This document shows, piece by piece, positions 27,605 through 35,802 of a stretch of DNA of 47,118 bases. The stretch covers positions 1 to 47,118 of the forward strand of contig CAMZLG010000032.1 in NCBI GenBank assembly GCA_947311495.1, written 5' to 3'. The stretch's first letter is position 1. Each line of letters opens with the position of its first letter. The notes beneath the pieces were generated by a model. That model did not search any database. It had not been told where the DNA came from and saw nothing but the letters and a program-made list of their open reading frames with translations. Both the position numbers and the translations under genes were made by a program. This DNA comes from an uncultured Zetaproteobacteria bacterium. GTDB taxonomy: Bacteria > Pseudomonadota > Zetaproteobacteria > Mariprofundales > Mariprofundaceae.

Positions 27605-28129
27605 TCAAACCGACAATGCACGTTTAAGACCATTTAAACGGCCACGTACAGAGTGATCAATTTGGCGATCGCCAATGTTTAAAATCATACCACCCAAAAT
27701 TGAAGCATCTTTTTGAACATTAAGTTCAACCTGCTTACCAATATCTGAGGTAATGGTTTCTTTTAGTTTGCCAGCGAGCGCCGCATCCAAATCTTCTGCA
27801 ACTGTCACATTTACCATAACTTGAGCATTAGCCTCACGAACCATCTTATCAAGCATTTCAGAAATACTCGGTAACAAGGTGGCTTTATTACGAGATGCCA
27901 AAAGTGTTACTAAACGCAACACGTGCTTATCTTTAACAGAAGCTGCTTTCATCACAACACCTGCGCGATTTTCCGCAGTTATCTGCGTATTAATCAGCAA
28001 AGCCTTTGCATCATCGTTGGTTGCAACCTGAGCGACTTTGTTTAATCCCTCAGTCACATCAATACCTTCCTGATGTAGCTCGAACAATGCGGCCGCATAA
28101 CGACGTGCTATAGCTCTTTCGTCGCTCAC
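27605..28129 (-). CDS. atpH: ATP synthase delta subunit AtpH
   Basis: Joins the peripheral stalk to the top of F1. The 174-residue protein shows the OSCP/delta pattern: AIARRYAAALFELHQEG near the start, DKHVLRLVTLLASRNKATLLPSISEMLDKM in the middle, VTVAEDLDAALAGKLKETITSDIGKQVELNVQKDASILGGMILNIGDRQIDHSVRGRL at the end. The start shares four bases with the atpF stop, coupling the two stalk subunits. Confidence 0.96.
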   Translation of the reverse strand: MSDERAIARRYAAALFELHQEGIDVTEGLNKVAQVATNDDAKALLINTQITAENRAGVVMKAASVKDKHVLRLVTLLASRNKATLLPSISEMLDKMVREANAQVMVNVTVAEDLDAALAGKLKETITSDIGKQVELNVQKDASILGGMILNIGDRQIDHSVRGRLNGLKRALSV

Positions 28130-28605
28130 GCCGACACTCCACTAGCAATGACTTTTTCAATCAATACCTTGTGTTTGCTCGCATCAAGTTCAGATTCTAC
28201 AATCTTCTCTGCAGCCATCATTGCTAAACCAGCAACTTCCTTCTGCAACCCTTGGCGTACACGCCCCGCTTCAGCTTCAGCCTCTTCTTTCGCACTTTGA
28301 ATAATAAGCTCACCATCGTGACGCGCTTTAGCTACAGCTTCTTCCGAAACCTCTAATGCACGGCGCTCAGCGCCTGATACAATTTCTTGTGCCTTTTGCT
28401 TAGCTTCCTCGATTTGTGCTTTCACGTCGGCTTCCGCTTCTGCTTTTGCATTATTACCAGCTTCAGCGGCGGCAAGACCATCTTCGATCTTTTTCGTCCG
28501 TGCAGCCATCGCATCATTCAAAGGTTGATAAAGAAGCTTACCCAACAAAACTACCATCGTTAAAAAAACGACCATTTGTCCAATTAATGTTAAGTCTACA
28601 CTCAT
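28126..28605 (-). CDS. atpF: ATP synthase b subunit AtpF
   Basis: Membrane-anchored peripheral stalk. The 159-residue protein has a single N-terminal transmembrane helix (LTLIGQMVVFLTMVVLLGKLLYQPL) followed by a long charged, Ala-rich helix (AEADVKAQIEEAKQKAQEIV and so on) that dimerises. Only one b-type gene is present, so the stalk is a homodimer, unlike the b/b' pairs of phototrophs. Confidence 0.95.
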   Translation of the reverse strand: MSVDLTLIGQMVVFLTMVVLLGKLLYQPLNDAMAARTKKIEDGLAAAEAGNNAKAEAEADVKAQIEEAKQKAQEIVSGAERRALEVSEEAVAKARHDGELIIQSAKEEAEAEAGRVRQGLQKEVAGLAMMAAEKIVESELDASKHKVLIEKVIASGVSA

Positions 28606-28641
28606 TACCTTACCCCTTTAAAATTCTTAATCGTTCGTGAA

Positions 28642-28899
28642 TTAGCCCAAGAATGGGTTAGCAAATACGAACCAAAGTGCGAATGCCATAATAATGAACG
28701 GGAAAGATTCCATCAAACCTGCGAAAATAAACATGTTAAATACCAATGTTGGGCGCATTTCTGGTTGACGAGAAATCCCTTCCATCGTTTTAGCGCAAAT
28801 CAAGCCCCAAGCAATCGCAGAACCCAGACCTGCAGCTGCCAAGATAATCCCGACAGCAATTGCTGTCGCAGCGGTGATTAATGATACATCCATTTCCAT
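28642..28899 (-). CDS. atpE: ATP synthase c subunit AtpE
   Basis: Ring subunit that carries the translocated ion. The 85-residue hairpin has a Gly/Ala-rich first helix, the polar loop SRQPEMRP and the second helix with the ion-binding Glu64 in FAGLMESFPFIIMAFALWF. The first helix lacks the Gln seen at the Na+ site of Na+-type c subunits, so H+ coupling is more likely. AGGAG lies seven bases before the ATG. Confidence 0.96.
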   Translation of the reverse strand: MEMDVSLITAATAIAVGIILAAAGLGSAIAWGLICAKTMEGISRQPEMRPTLVFNMFIFAGLMESFPFIIMAFALWFVFANPFLG

Positions 28900-28949
28900 T
28901 TTACTACTCCTTAGTTTTACTACTTTTTTTTAAAAATATCGCTTTGCGA

Positions 28950-29843
28950 TTAGTGCTCTACTGGCTGGTGTGTCATAGATAGGTACACCACCGTAAGAGT
29001 CATAAAGATAAAAGCCTGAAGCAAGCCAATAAACATGTGGAAGAATGACCAGCCCAAGGCAATAACGAAGCCTAAAATTTCACCAATAATACCGCCGACA
29101 CTCATCAAGCCATCTACCGAATCTGAGAACAACAAGAATGCGATCAGCAAGAAAATAACCTCACCCGCAAACATATTACCAAACAACCGGAACGAAAGAC
29201 TTAAGGGCTTAGCAACCTCTTCAACAATTTTCAAAACCAAATTGATAGGCATAACAATAGGTTTTGCCCATATAGGAACCAAACTTGTAAATGGCTCATT
29301 CACCATGTCTTTCAAGAAGTGCAATGGCTTGAGTTTAAGCTCATAATAAAGCGTCATGGCAAATACAGACAACGCCATCGCCAAAGGTAAATTTAAATCA
29401 TTGGTCGGCACAGGGCGGAATGCTGGCGAACCAAATGAGTGCGCGATATGCCCAATCAAGTATGCCGGCAAAATATCAATCGTATTGCAAAGGAAGATAA
29501 AAACAAAAATAGTGAAAGCTAGCGGTGCCATCCATGGGTTATGTACTGCAAAGTTATTATCTACGGTGTCATTGATGAAATCTACAATCGTTTCAATGAA
29601 ATTTTGTGCGCCTGTTGGTGCGCCTTCCGTGATTTTTCCACGCAACCAAAGCGCAAAGCCAATCAACATCAACGCAATCGTTGTTGTCATAATCATAGTA
29701 TCCACATGGATCTGCATGAATGGATTGCTATCATCGAACTTATAAGTCCAGTATTCTAAGTGGTCTGCAATGGTAGCACCATGCTCTTCAGCGTGTCCTT
29801 CCATTAGCCCTTGTTCAACATGTCCGTGCTCAGCCAAGACCAT
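28950..29843 (-). CDS. atpB: ATP synthase a subunit AtpB
   Basis: Stator channel for protons. The 297-residue membrane protein has the essential Arg in PLSLSFRLFGNMFAGE and several hydrophobic helices (MIMTTTIALMLIGFALWL, LAFTIFVFIFLCNTIDILPAYLIG, VIALGWSFFHMFIGLLQAFIFMTLTVVYL). The start is uncertain: the ATG at 29843 has GGGAG touching it with no spacer; TTG at 29837 is six bases after the same site, and ATG at 29804 also has an upstream AAGG. The N-terminus is His/Glu-rich. It overlaps the atpI end by 14 bases if 29843 is used. Confidence 0.95.
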   Translation of the reverse strand: MVLAEHGHVEQGLMEGHAEEHGATIADHLEYWTYKFDDSNPFMQIHVDTMIMTTTIALMLIGFALWLRGKITEGAPTGAQNFIETIVDFINDTVDNNFAVHNPWMAPLAFTIFVFIFLCNTIDILPAYLIGHIAHSFGSPAFRPVPTNDLNLPLAMALSVFAMTLYYELKLKPLHFLKDMVNEPFTSLVPIWAKPIVMPINLVLKIVEEVAKPLSLSFRLFGNMFAGEVIFLLIAFLLFSDSVDGLMSVGGIIGEILGFVIALGWSFFHMFIGLLQAFIFMTLTVVYLSMTHQPVEH

Positions 29844-30225
29844 CTCCCTTCATATTCTTATATACAAACATCAAACTTATGGCATACATTGCAGCATACG
29901 AAATAAACATGCCCACAATGACTGCAAAAGGATGCAAGGATAAAACATATATCCCAACCGCTAGCGCCAACAAAAAAACTGCAAATCTAAAGCCCGCTGC
30001 TTTAAGCATTTGCACCTTGTCTTCACCTGCTTTATGCACACTTTTATGAACATGCCATGTGGACACCATTACAGTAAACCCACCGTACAACACGCCCAAC
30101 CAAGGCTTTGCAAAAGAGAGCATCACGACAGCCGCAATTAACACAACAATCACTTGACATATCAAGACTGAACGCACTTTAAAGCTTTGCTCAGATCGTG
30201 CATTAAACATAGGAACAACCTTCAT
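29830..30225 (-). CDS. atpI: ATP synthase-associated protein AtpI
   Basis: A 131-residue membrane protein at the head of the atp operon. Four predicted membrane helices (VLICQVIVVLIAAVVMLSFA, WLGVLYGGFTVMVSTW, FRFAVFLLALAVGIYVLSL, VGMFISYAAMYAISLMFVY) and its position match AtpI/UncI, which assists c-ring assembly or Mg2+ supply in some bacteria. ATG at 30210 has AAGG eight bases upstream and may be the real start (126 residues). Confidence 0.85.
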   Translation of the reverse strand: MKVVPMFNARSEQSFKVRSVLICQVIVVLIAAVVMLSFAKPWLGVLYGGFTVMVSTWHVHKSVHKAGEDKVQMLKAAGFRFAVFLLALAVGIYVLSLHPFAVIVGMFISYAAMYAISLMFVYKNMKGDGLG

Positions 30226-30303
30226 ATAAAAAGAGTTCCCCCCTCTTTTGCAGTGCGATTTCTAACAGAAGAAAAAGCAAAAAACAAACATTGTTTTTAT
30301 GCG

Positions 30304-30332
30304 CAAAAAAAAGGTAGCTAACACTACCCTTT
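30304..30332 (-). terminator. Terminator after the outer-membrane protein gene
   Basis: On the minus strand GGTAG (30328-30324) and CTACC (30317-30313) with a six-base loop, followed by eight T. It lies about 30 bases after the stop codon and separates this gene from atpI. Confidence 0.85.
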
Positions 30333-30360
30333 TAAAATTTACACCGACATTAAAAAAGCT

Positions 30361-31848
30361 TTAGAAATCAACCGCTAAAGCCAGTGCCCCTGCCGCATAA
30401 GCTGGCACTTCCCTACCATCAAAGGCAACTTTTTTGCTCGACACTGCCACAGCTAAGTCAATCCTTGCAGCCCACAAATTTAGACCTAAGCCAAAAGTGG
30501 GCACTAAACCAATATCCGTTTGTGCCATATTCTGGAATGCACCGGCACGTAACGCCAATACTTTCCATGCGTCCCATTCTAGCCCCACATTCCAGTATTG
30601 TGACTCACCCGAAGCAACTGCACCTTTATTTTTTGTTAAATCCAAAGCCGCCTCAACAGTTACTGTATCTGTTGGTATCCAAGCGACACCAAACTTAGCT
30701 TGCGGCTTAAGCTGATAGGTATAAGGTGTATTTGCAAAAGTTCCTGCCCCAGAATGTTCGAATTTCGGTGTGTTTAAATTGCGAATCGTCAAACCTACTT
30801 GCCAAGAAGGAATACGGTACATCACACCAAGATCCAAGCCAAATGCAGAAGAAGATTCAACATTATTCCGATCAAAACTAACACCTGCATTCTGTGCAAA
30901 TAGTTTAGTATCTGAAGCCACAATATCTGCCTGCATATACTTTAGCACGCCACCAACGCTTAGTTCTTCATTGATTGCATAACCATAAGTAAACCCAACC
31001 TCCCTAATCGCAACACCACGCAAAGAAAGTGAGGTCGTATTATTAGTTAGGTCCGTTCCTGCTGCATTGGCAATCGTAGTCATTGCATCGGCATTGGTCT
31101 GCTGCTCTGCTACTGGTGCGCCAGACGTTACCAGCGCTGCATCATATGCAATAACCACAGCATTAGCTTCCCCAATACTGTTTACTGCACCACTATTTAC
31201 AAGGTTAGTCGCCATGCCGTCAGCCTGAGCTTGAGAAAAATAATTAATTGTCCCAGGAGCGATAGTAGCAGGCAATAGTGCACCAGGAGCCGTGAACGAT
31301 GTGAAAACATTTGCAAAACCGACATTGGTTGCATCAATTGCAATGCTACTATTCAAGTCAACGGTTTGACGGATACCCAAACCATAGTTTGAAACACGCG
31401 TCCCAATCGTGGCGTTAGCAAAAACATTAGCCCCCATAGGTGACGTATCCAGCGAGGATAAACCATCTACAATCTTCGCTGCATCCTGAATTTGAGATGA
31501 GCTCAACGTTCCTACATTTGTTAAAGCACTAGGGTCAGGTAAATTTTGTATTTTAAGTCGATTTGCTTCAATAGGTCCAAAAATATAACCACCCGCTCCA
31601 ATATCAACATCTAATCCAAAGTCCTTGCCACTCATGTCATTGTTATCATTTTCGCCTGCATTTTCGGCAAAGAATCCATAAGCTGCTGGATTCCAGTACG
31701 ATGCATCAACACCATTCGTGGATGCAACCGATGAACCACCCATGCCAAGCGCGCGCACACTTGCTGGTGCAAACTCAGCAGCTTGCACAGCATTAACAGC
31801 AACACCCATCGACAATAGAGCACCAATAATATATCTATTCTTTTGCAT
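30361..31848 (-). CDS. Predicted outer-membrane barrel, TraF-like (FadL/OMPP1-related)
   Basis: From the ATG at 31848 (GGAGGG five bases upstream) a 495-residue secreted protein: signal peptide 1-23 (cut after VQAA), then ALGMGGSSVASTNGVDASYWNPAAYGF, the N-terminal signature of the 'conjugal transfer TraF'/FadL-like outer-membrane families. Later strands alternate polar and aromatic residues (AIREVGFTYGYAINEELSVGGVLKYMQADI, FGLDLGVMYRIPSWQVGLTIRNL, SQYWNVGLEWDAWKVLALRAG), and it ends in aromatic Phe (LALAVDF). The 200-300 region is rich in Ala, Thr and Asn with low complexity. Despite the family label, no other conjugation gene is near. Its cargo or role is unknown. Confidence 0.8.
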   Translation of the reverse strand: MQKNRYIIGALLSMGVAVNAVQAAEFAPASVRALGMGGSSVASTNGVDASYWNPAAYGFFAENAGENDNNDMSGKDFGLDVDIGAGGYIFGPIEANRLKIQNLPDPSALTNVGTLSSSQIQDAAKIVDGLSSLDTSPMGANVFANATIGTRVSNYGLGIRQTVDLNSSIAIDATNVGFANVFTSFTAPGALLPATIAPGTINYFSQAQADGMATNLVNSGAVNSIGEANAVVIAYDAALVTSGAPVAEQQTNADAMTTIANAAGTDLTNNTTSLSLRGVAIREVGFTYGYAINEELSVGGVLKYMQADIVASDTKLFAQNAGVSFDRNNVESSSAFGLDLGVMYRIPSWQVGLTIRNLNTPKFEHSGAGTFANTPYTYQLKPQAKFGVAWIPTDTVTVEAALDLTKNKGAVASGESQYWNVGLEWDAWKVLALRAGAFQNMAQTDIGLVPTFGLGLNLWAARIDLAVAVSSKKVAFDGREVPAYAAGALALAVDF

Positions 31849-31886
31849 AAAACCCTCCAATGTATGATTCATCACATAGTTTAGGT

Positions 31887-31920
31887 CAAAAAAAAAGACT
31901 TCGCAACTGCGAAGCCTTTT
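31887..31920 (-). terminator. Terminator of the ribosomal superoperon (after rplQ)
   Basis: On the minus strand CTTCGC / GCGAAG (31914-31909 and 31904-31899) with a tetraloop, followed by nine T. It closes the cluster and lies 30 bases after the rplQ stop. Confidence 0.92.
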
Positions 31921-31947
31921 TAAATATCATGATATGGGTGAAACAGC

Positions 31948-32346
31948 TTATTCTTCAGTCACCACTTCTTTTTCTTCTGTAGAAGCGTCAATCCTTTCAA
32001 CCAATTCAATCAATGCCATGGGTGCTGCATCACCAACACGGAAACGTGTTTTGATAATACGTGTATATCCACCAGGACGTTCACTGAATGCATTTGCAAC
32101 GTCGCCAAACAAACGGTCAACAATTGGGCGATAACGCAATTTAGATAATGCTTGGCGACGCGAATGTAAGTCACCTTTTTTACCTAAAGTAATCAATTTT
32201 TCAATATATGGTTTAACAGCACGAGCCTTGGCTTGTGTTGTTTCAATTTTGCCATGCGTCAATAGTGCAGTGGCAAGGTTAGCCAATACTGCGCGACGAT
32301 GCCCTGAAACAAGACCAAGTGATGTGCGATGTTTGCGATGTCTCAT
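31948..32346 (-). CDS. rplQ: Ribosomal protein L17
   Basis: Large-subunit protein near the tunnel exit. The 132-residue product starts MRHRKHRTSLGLVSGHRRAVLANLATALLTHGKIETT, the conserved L17 start, and includes KPYIEKLITLGKKGDLHSRRQALSKL. The tail is acidic (EEKEVVTEE). It is the last gene of the alpha operon, downstream of rpoA. Confidence 0.97.
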   Translation of the reverse strand: MRHRKHRTSLGLVSGHRRAVLANLATALLTHGKIETTQAKARAVKPYIEKLITLGKKGDLHSRRQALSKLRYRPIVDRLFGDVANAFSERPGGYTRIIKTRFRVGDAAPMALIELVERIDASTEEKEVVTEE

Positions 32347-32360
32347 CGTGTAATACCTCT

Positions 32361-33329
32361 TTATTTCTCTACGGCTGACTCAGAAGTCCAGCCGTCAACT
32401 TCCATACCTAAAGCAAGACCCATACTTTCCAATACCACTTTAATCTCAGTCAAAGACTTGCGACCAAAGTTTGGTGTGCGAAGCATTTCTTGCTCAGTGC
32501 GTTGCACCAAGTCACCAACATAAAATACATTGTCACTTTTTAAACAATTCATAGAACGGACAGATAGATCCAAGTGGTCAATAGGCTGACTCAATAAATC
32601 TGCAACATTATCACCAGCATCCTCATTTTCATCAGCAACTTCAACCACATCAAAATCAACAAATACATTCAATTGCTCTTGAAACATTGCAGCAGCTGCG
32701 CTAATTGCATCTTGCGGCGTAAGTGAACCATCAGTTTCAACTTCCATAATCAATTTATCATAGTTAGTCTTTTTGCTTACACGTGCATTTTCAACACGCA
32801 TAGCAACACGACGAATTGGTGAGTAAGAAGCATCAATCAAAAGAAACCCTTTGGGACGATCTTCTTCTTCGCGGTCTTGTGCAGGGTCGTAGCCACGACC
32901 TTTCTCTGCAACCAATTCCATTTTCAATTCACCATCATCATTCAAATGTGCGATAATCAATTCGGGATTCAATACTGAAACACCTGCTGGACACTTGATG
33001 TCTGCCGCAGTTACCACAGCAGGACCCTTAGCATCAATCGTCAAGGTTTCTACTGAATCGCCGCTCAAGTGAACATCAAGTTCTTTAAGCGTAAGAATCA
33101 TATCTACAACATCTTCACGCACACCACTGATAGAATCAAATTCATGCATCACACCATCAAAGGCTACAGATGTAATCGCGCCACCTGGCAAAGATGACAA
33201 AAGCATACGACGCAAGCCGTTGCCGATGGTTGTGCCAAAGCCACGTTCAAGAGGTTCGAAAACAATCTTAGCTGAACGGCCTGCTACCACTTCTTCAATC
33301 GAAATCGAACGCGGATTAATCAGTTCCAT
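32361..33329 (-). CDS. rpoA: RNA polymerase alpha subunit RpoA
   Basis: Two-domain subunit: the N-terminal assembly domain contains FEPLERGFGTTIGNGLRRMLLSSLPGGAITSV, and the C-terminal DNA-binding domain has LDLSVRSMNCLKSDNVFYVGDLVQRTEQEMLRTPNFGRKSLTEIK, including the Arg and helix-hairpin-helix that contact UP elements. 322 residues. Located between rpsD and rplQ, the usual alpha-operon position. Confidence 0.98.
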   Translation of the reverse strand: MELINPRSISIEEVVAGRSAKIVFEPLERGFGTTIGNGLRRMLLSSLPGGAITSVAFDGVMHEFDSISGVREDVVDMILTLKELDVHLSGDSVETLTIDAKGPAVVTAADIKCPAGVSVLNPELIIAHLNDDGELKMELVAEKGRGYDPAQDREEEDRPKGFLLIDASYSPIRRVAMRVENARVSKKTNYDKLIMEVETDGSLTPQDAISAAAAMFQEQLNVFVDFDVVEVADENEDAGDNVADLLSQPIDHLDLSVRSMNCLKSDNVFYVGDLVQRTEQEMLRTPNFGRKSLTEIKVVLESMGLALGMEVDGWTSESAVEK

Positions 33330-33348
33330 AGTATCATTAACCTCTTAA

Positions 33349-33978
33349 TTATTTAGAATACAATTCTACGATGAGCTGTTCGCGAATGCCAGCATCTAAC
33401 TGGTCACGCATTGGAAGCTCACGATAAATACCTTGACGCTGTTGCAAGTCAACATCCAGCCACTCAGGCGTACCTTTTTGACCAGCCGCTTCAGTTGAAG
33501 CATTGATACGCAAGTGTTCTTTTGCTGCATCCACCAATGAAATAGTATCTCCAGCTTTAACACGGTATGAAGGCACATTCAAAACAGAGCCATTCACTTG
33601 AATTTGTTTATGGCGTACAATTTGACGCGCTTCAGTACGTGATGATGCAAAACCCATGCGGTAAACAACATTATCTAAACGGCTTTCAAGAAGCTGCAAC
33701 AATGTTGTACCTGTAATGCCAGTCATTTTATCTGCGTCTTTATAATAGCGAAGAAATTGTTTTTCTTGCAAGCCATAGATACGTTTTACTTTTTGTTTTT
33801 CGCGCAACTGAATACCATAGTTGGATACTTTTACGCGGCGGCCTTGACCATGCATACCTGGAGGAAACGGACGTTCTTCCATCGGGCATTTTGCCGAATA
33901 ACATTTTGAACCTTTAAGGAAAAGTTTTTCGCCTTCACGGCGGCAAAGACGACACTTTGCTTCTAAATAACGAGCCAT
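33349..33978 (-). CDS. rpsD: Ribosomal protein S4
   Basis: Small-subunit assembly protein and translational regulator of the alpha operon in E. coli. From the ATG at 33978 (AGGGG upstream) it has 209 residues: ARYLEAKCRLCRREGEKLFLKGSKCYSAKC near the start carries four Cys, the zinc-binding form. The S4 RNA-binding domain follows (RLDNVVYRMGFASSRTEARQIVRHKQIQVNG). A longer frame to 34023 overlaps rpsK and adds residues foreign to the family. Confidence 0.97.
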   Translation of the reverse strand: MARYLEAKCRLCRREGEKLFLKGSKCYSAKCPMEERPFPPGMHGQGRRVKVSNYGIQLREKQKVKRIYGLQEKQFLRYYKDADKMTGITGTTLLQLLESRLDNVVYRMGFASSRTEARQIVRHKQIQVNGSVLNVPSYRVKAGDTISLVDAAKEHLRINASTEAAGQKGTPEWLDVDLQQRQGIYRELPMRDQLDAGIREQLIVELYSK

Positions 33979-33988
33979 TCTATTACCC

Positions 33989-34375
33989 CTAAACCCGACG
34001 ACGCTTGGAAGGACGGCAACCATTATGAGGAATGGGCGTCACATCGCGAATCGATGTTACATTTAAACCAACTGCTGCAATTGCTCGCATTGCTGATTCA
34101 CGACCAGAACCTGGTCCTTTAACCAAAACTGCCACATTTTTTACACCATGATCCATAGCTTTGGTTGCGGCTTCCTCAGCTGCCACCTGTGCTGCGAATG
34201 GTGTACTTTTACGAGAACCTTTAAATCCTGCACCACCACTGGTTGCCCAGCTGATTGTGTTTCCAGATTCATCTGCAAATGTAATGATTGTATTGTTGAA
34301 AGAAGCTTTAATGTGTGCCACAGCGTTTGCAATATTCTTGCGTACGCGCTTCTTGGTGATTTTTGCTTTAGCCAT
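33989..34375 (-). CDS. rpsK: Ribosomal protein S11
   Basis: Small-subunit platform protein. 128 residues with [54 protein letters not shown] and the C-terminal [18 protein letters not shown], both invariant. Lies between rpsM and rpsD. Confidence 0.98.
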   Translation of the reverse strand: MAKAKITKKRVRKNIANAVAHIKASFNNTIITFADESGNTISWATSGGAGFKGSRKSTPFAAQVAAEEAATKAMDHGVKNVAVLVKGPGSGRESAMRAIAAVGLNVTSIRDVTPIPHNGCRPSKRRRV

Positions 34376-34389
34376 TATTCAACCCAGCC

Positions 34390-34758
34390 TTACTTCTTCT
34401 TACCAGCAACTGCCCTACGAGGACCTTTGCGAGTACGAGCGTTTGTTTTACTTTTCTGACCACGAACAGGAAGACCTTTACGATGGCGCAAGCCACGGTA
34501 GCAGCCTAAATCCGTAAGACGTTTGATGTTCATCAAAACTTCACGGCGAAGATCGCCTTCAATTTTGTAGTCATCATTCAATAAGTTACGAATGCTATCC
34601 ACTTGTTCTTCTGTTAATGCATTAACACGGGTATCCGGGTCAATTTTTAACTTTTCTAAAATCTGAGCCGAGCGAGACGCACCTACACCAAAGATGTAAG
34701 TTAACGCGACTACAACACGTTTCTGAGTTGGTATGTTTACACCAGCAATACGAGCCAT
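34390..34758 (-). CDS. rpsM: Ribosomal protein S13
   Basis: Small-subunit head protein that contacts the large subunit and P-site tRNA. 122 residues, starting [26 protein letters not shown] and ending with [30 protein letters not shown], the conserved basic tail. First gene of the alpha operon, following rpmJ. Confidence 0.98.
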   Translation of the reverse strand: MARIAGVNIPTQKRVVVALTYIFGVGASRSAQILEKLKIDPDTRVNALTEEQVDSIRNLLNDDYKIEGDLRREVLMNIKRLTDLGCYRGLRHRKGLPVRGQKSKTNARTRKGPRRAVAGKKK

Positions 34759-34787
34759 TTATGCCACCTTCTTCAATACAGTCATCA

Positions 34788-34901
34788 TTAACCCTGACGT
34801 TGCTTATGACGTGGATTTTCGCAAATGATGCGAACCACGCCTTTACGACGGATTACCTGACATTTCAAACACATTTTCTTTACAGACGCACGAACTTTCA
34901 C
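34788..34901 (-). CDS. rpmJ: Ribosomal protein L36, GTG start
   Basis: A 37-residue protein, easily missed because of size and a GTG start. It reads (M)[19 protein letters not shown] then [17 protein letters not shown]; the C-x2-C ... C ... H set is the zinc-binding L36 form. GGAGGG lies six bases upstream of the GTG on the minus strand. It sits in the infA-rpsM gap, its usual place. Confidence 0.95.
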   Translation of the reverse strand: MKVRASVKKMCLKCQVIRRKGVVRIICENPRHKQRQG

Positions 34902-34937
34902 AGTACGCCCTCCATCATGCATAACCCAAAGGTTATG

Positions 34938-35156
34938 TTATTTTTCGCGGTAACTAATGCGACCGCGACTTAAGTCGTAAGGAGAAATATCTACTTTAAC
35001 CTTATCGCCTGGCAAAATGCGAATATAATACTTACGCATTTTGCCTGAAATTGTACATAGCACCTCATGACCATTTTCAAGTTTTACCTTGAACATTGCA
35101 TTGGGCAGCTTTTCAACCACCTCGCCAGCCATTTCAATAATATCTTCTTTAGCCAT
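34938..35156 (-). CDS. infA: Translation initiation factor IF-1
   Basis: 72-residue OB-fold factor that occupies the ribosomal A site during initiation. Sequence [71 protein letters not shown] is typical in pieces such as KLPNAMFKV and [17 protein letters not shown] precedes the ATG, which is one base after the adk stop. Confidence 0.97.
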   Translation of the reverse strand: MAKEDIIEMAGEVVEKLPNAMFKVKLENGHEVLCTISGKMRKYYIRILPGDKVKVDISPYDLSRGRISYREK

Positions 35157-35157
35157 G

Positions 35158-35802
35158 TTATCCTTTTACCGCTTCAAGCAATGATGAATAAACCTCATCC
35201 ATGCCCGCTTCAGCATTTACTTTGCGAAACGCCTCGTCTTGACCATAAAAGTCTAACAACGGTGCTGTTTGCTCTGCATACACTTCAAGGCGGCGTGAAA
35301 TAACTTCTTCAGTATCGTCAGCTCTTTGGTACAAAGAACCACCGCATTTATCACACTGCCCCTCAATTTTGGGTGGCGAATAATGCCGATGAAAACTAAA
35401 ACCGCAAGCACTACATATCAGACGCCCTGTCAAACGCTCCAAAAGCGCTTCGTTTGAGGCATCCATGAAGATGACGCGGTCAATTTTCAAGCCATGCCTG
35501 TCTAACATTTCGTTCAAAGCTGTTGCTTGCGCAACATTTCTTGGAAAACCATCCAATAAAAAACCTTGGTTCGCATCAGCCGAAACAATACGCTCTTCAA
35601 TCAAACCAATCACCAAATCATCAGTGACCAATTTTCCAGCATCCATGAACGCTTTTGCCTTCAATCCAAGCTCTGTCTTTTCAGCAACTGCAGCTCTTAA
35701 CAAGTCGCCCATCGCCAAGTGAATAATACCAAACTTGCTTGCCAGCTTCACACCTTGAGTGCCTTTACCTACACCCGGAGGTCCAAACAAAATAATGTTC
35801 AT
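35158..35802 (-). CDS. adk: Adenylate kinase Adk, zinc-lid form
   Basis: Interconverts AMP plus ATP and two ADP. The 214-residue protein starts with the P-loop [20 protein letters not shown], has GFPRNVAQA and [40 protein letters not shown], a lid with four Cys that binds zinc. It is inserted between secY and infA; its ATG overlaps the last base of the secY stop (TAATG). No map gene lies here, unlike the secY-adk-map-infA order in Firmicutes. Confidence 0.97.
   Translation of the reverse strand: MNIILFGPPGVGKGTQGVKLASKFGIIHLAMGDLLRAAVAEKTELGLKAKAFMDAGKLVTDDLVIGLIEERIVSADANQGFLLDGFPRNVAQATALNEMLDRHGLKIDRVIFMDASNEALLERLTGRLICSACGFSFHRHYSPPKIEGQCDKCGGSLYQRADDTEEVISRRLEVYAEQTAPLLDFYGQDEAFRKVNAEAGMDEVYSSLLEAVKG

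Noticed and set aside
30238-30243. Run of six C before atpI as a second homopolymer switch
   Set aside because: Too short for efficient slippage and not placed in a clear -35/-10 spacer; probably part of the G-rich leader on the coding strand.
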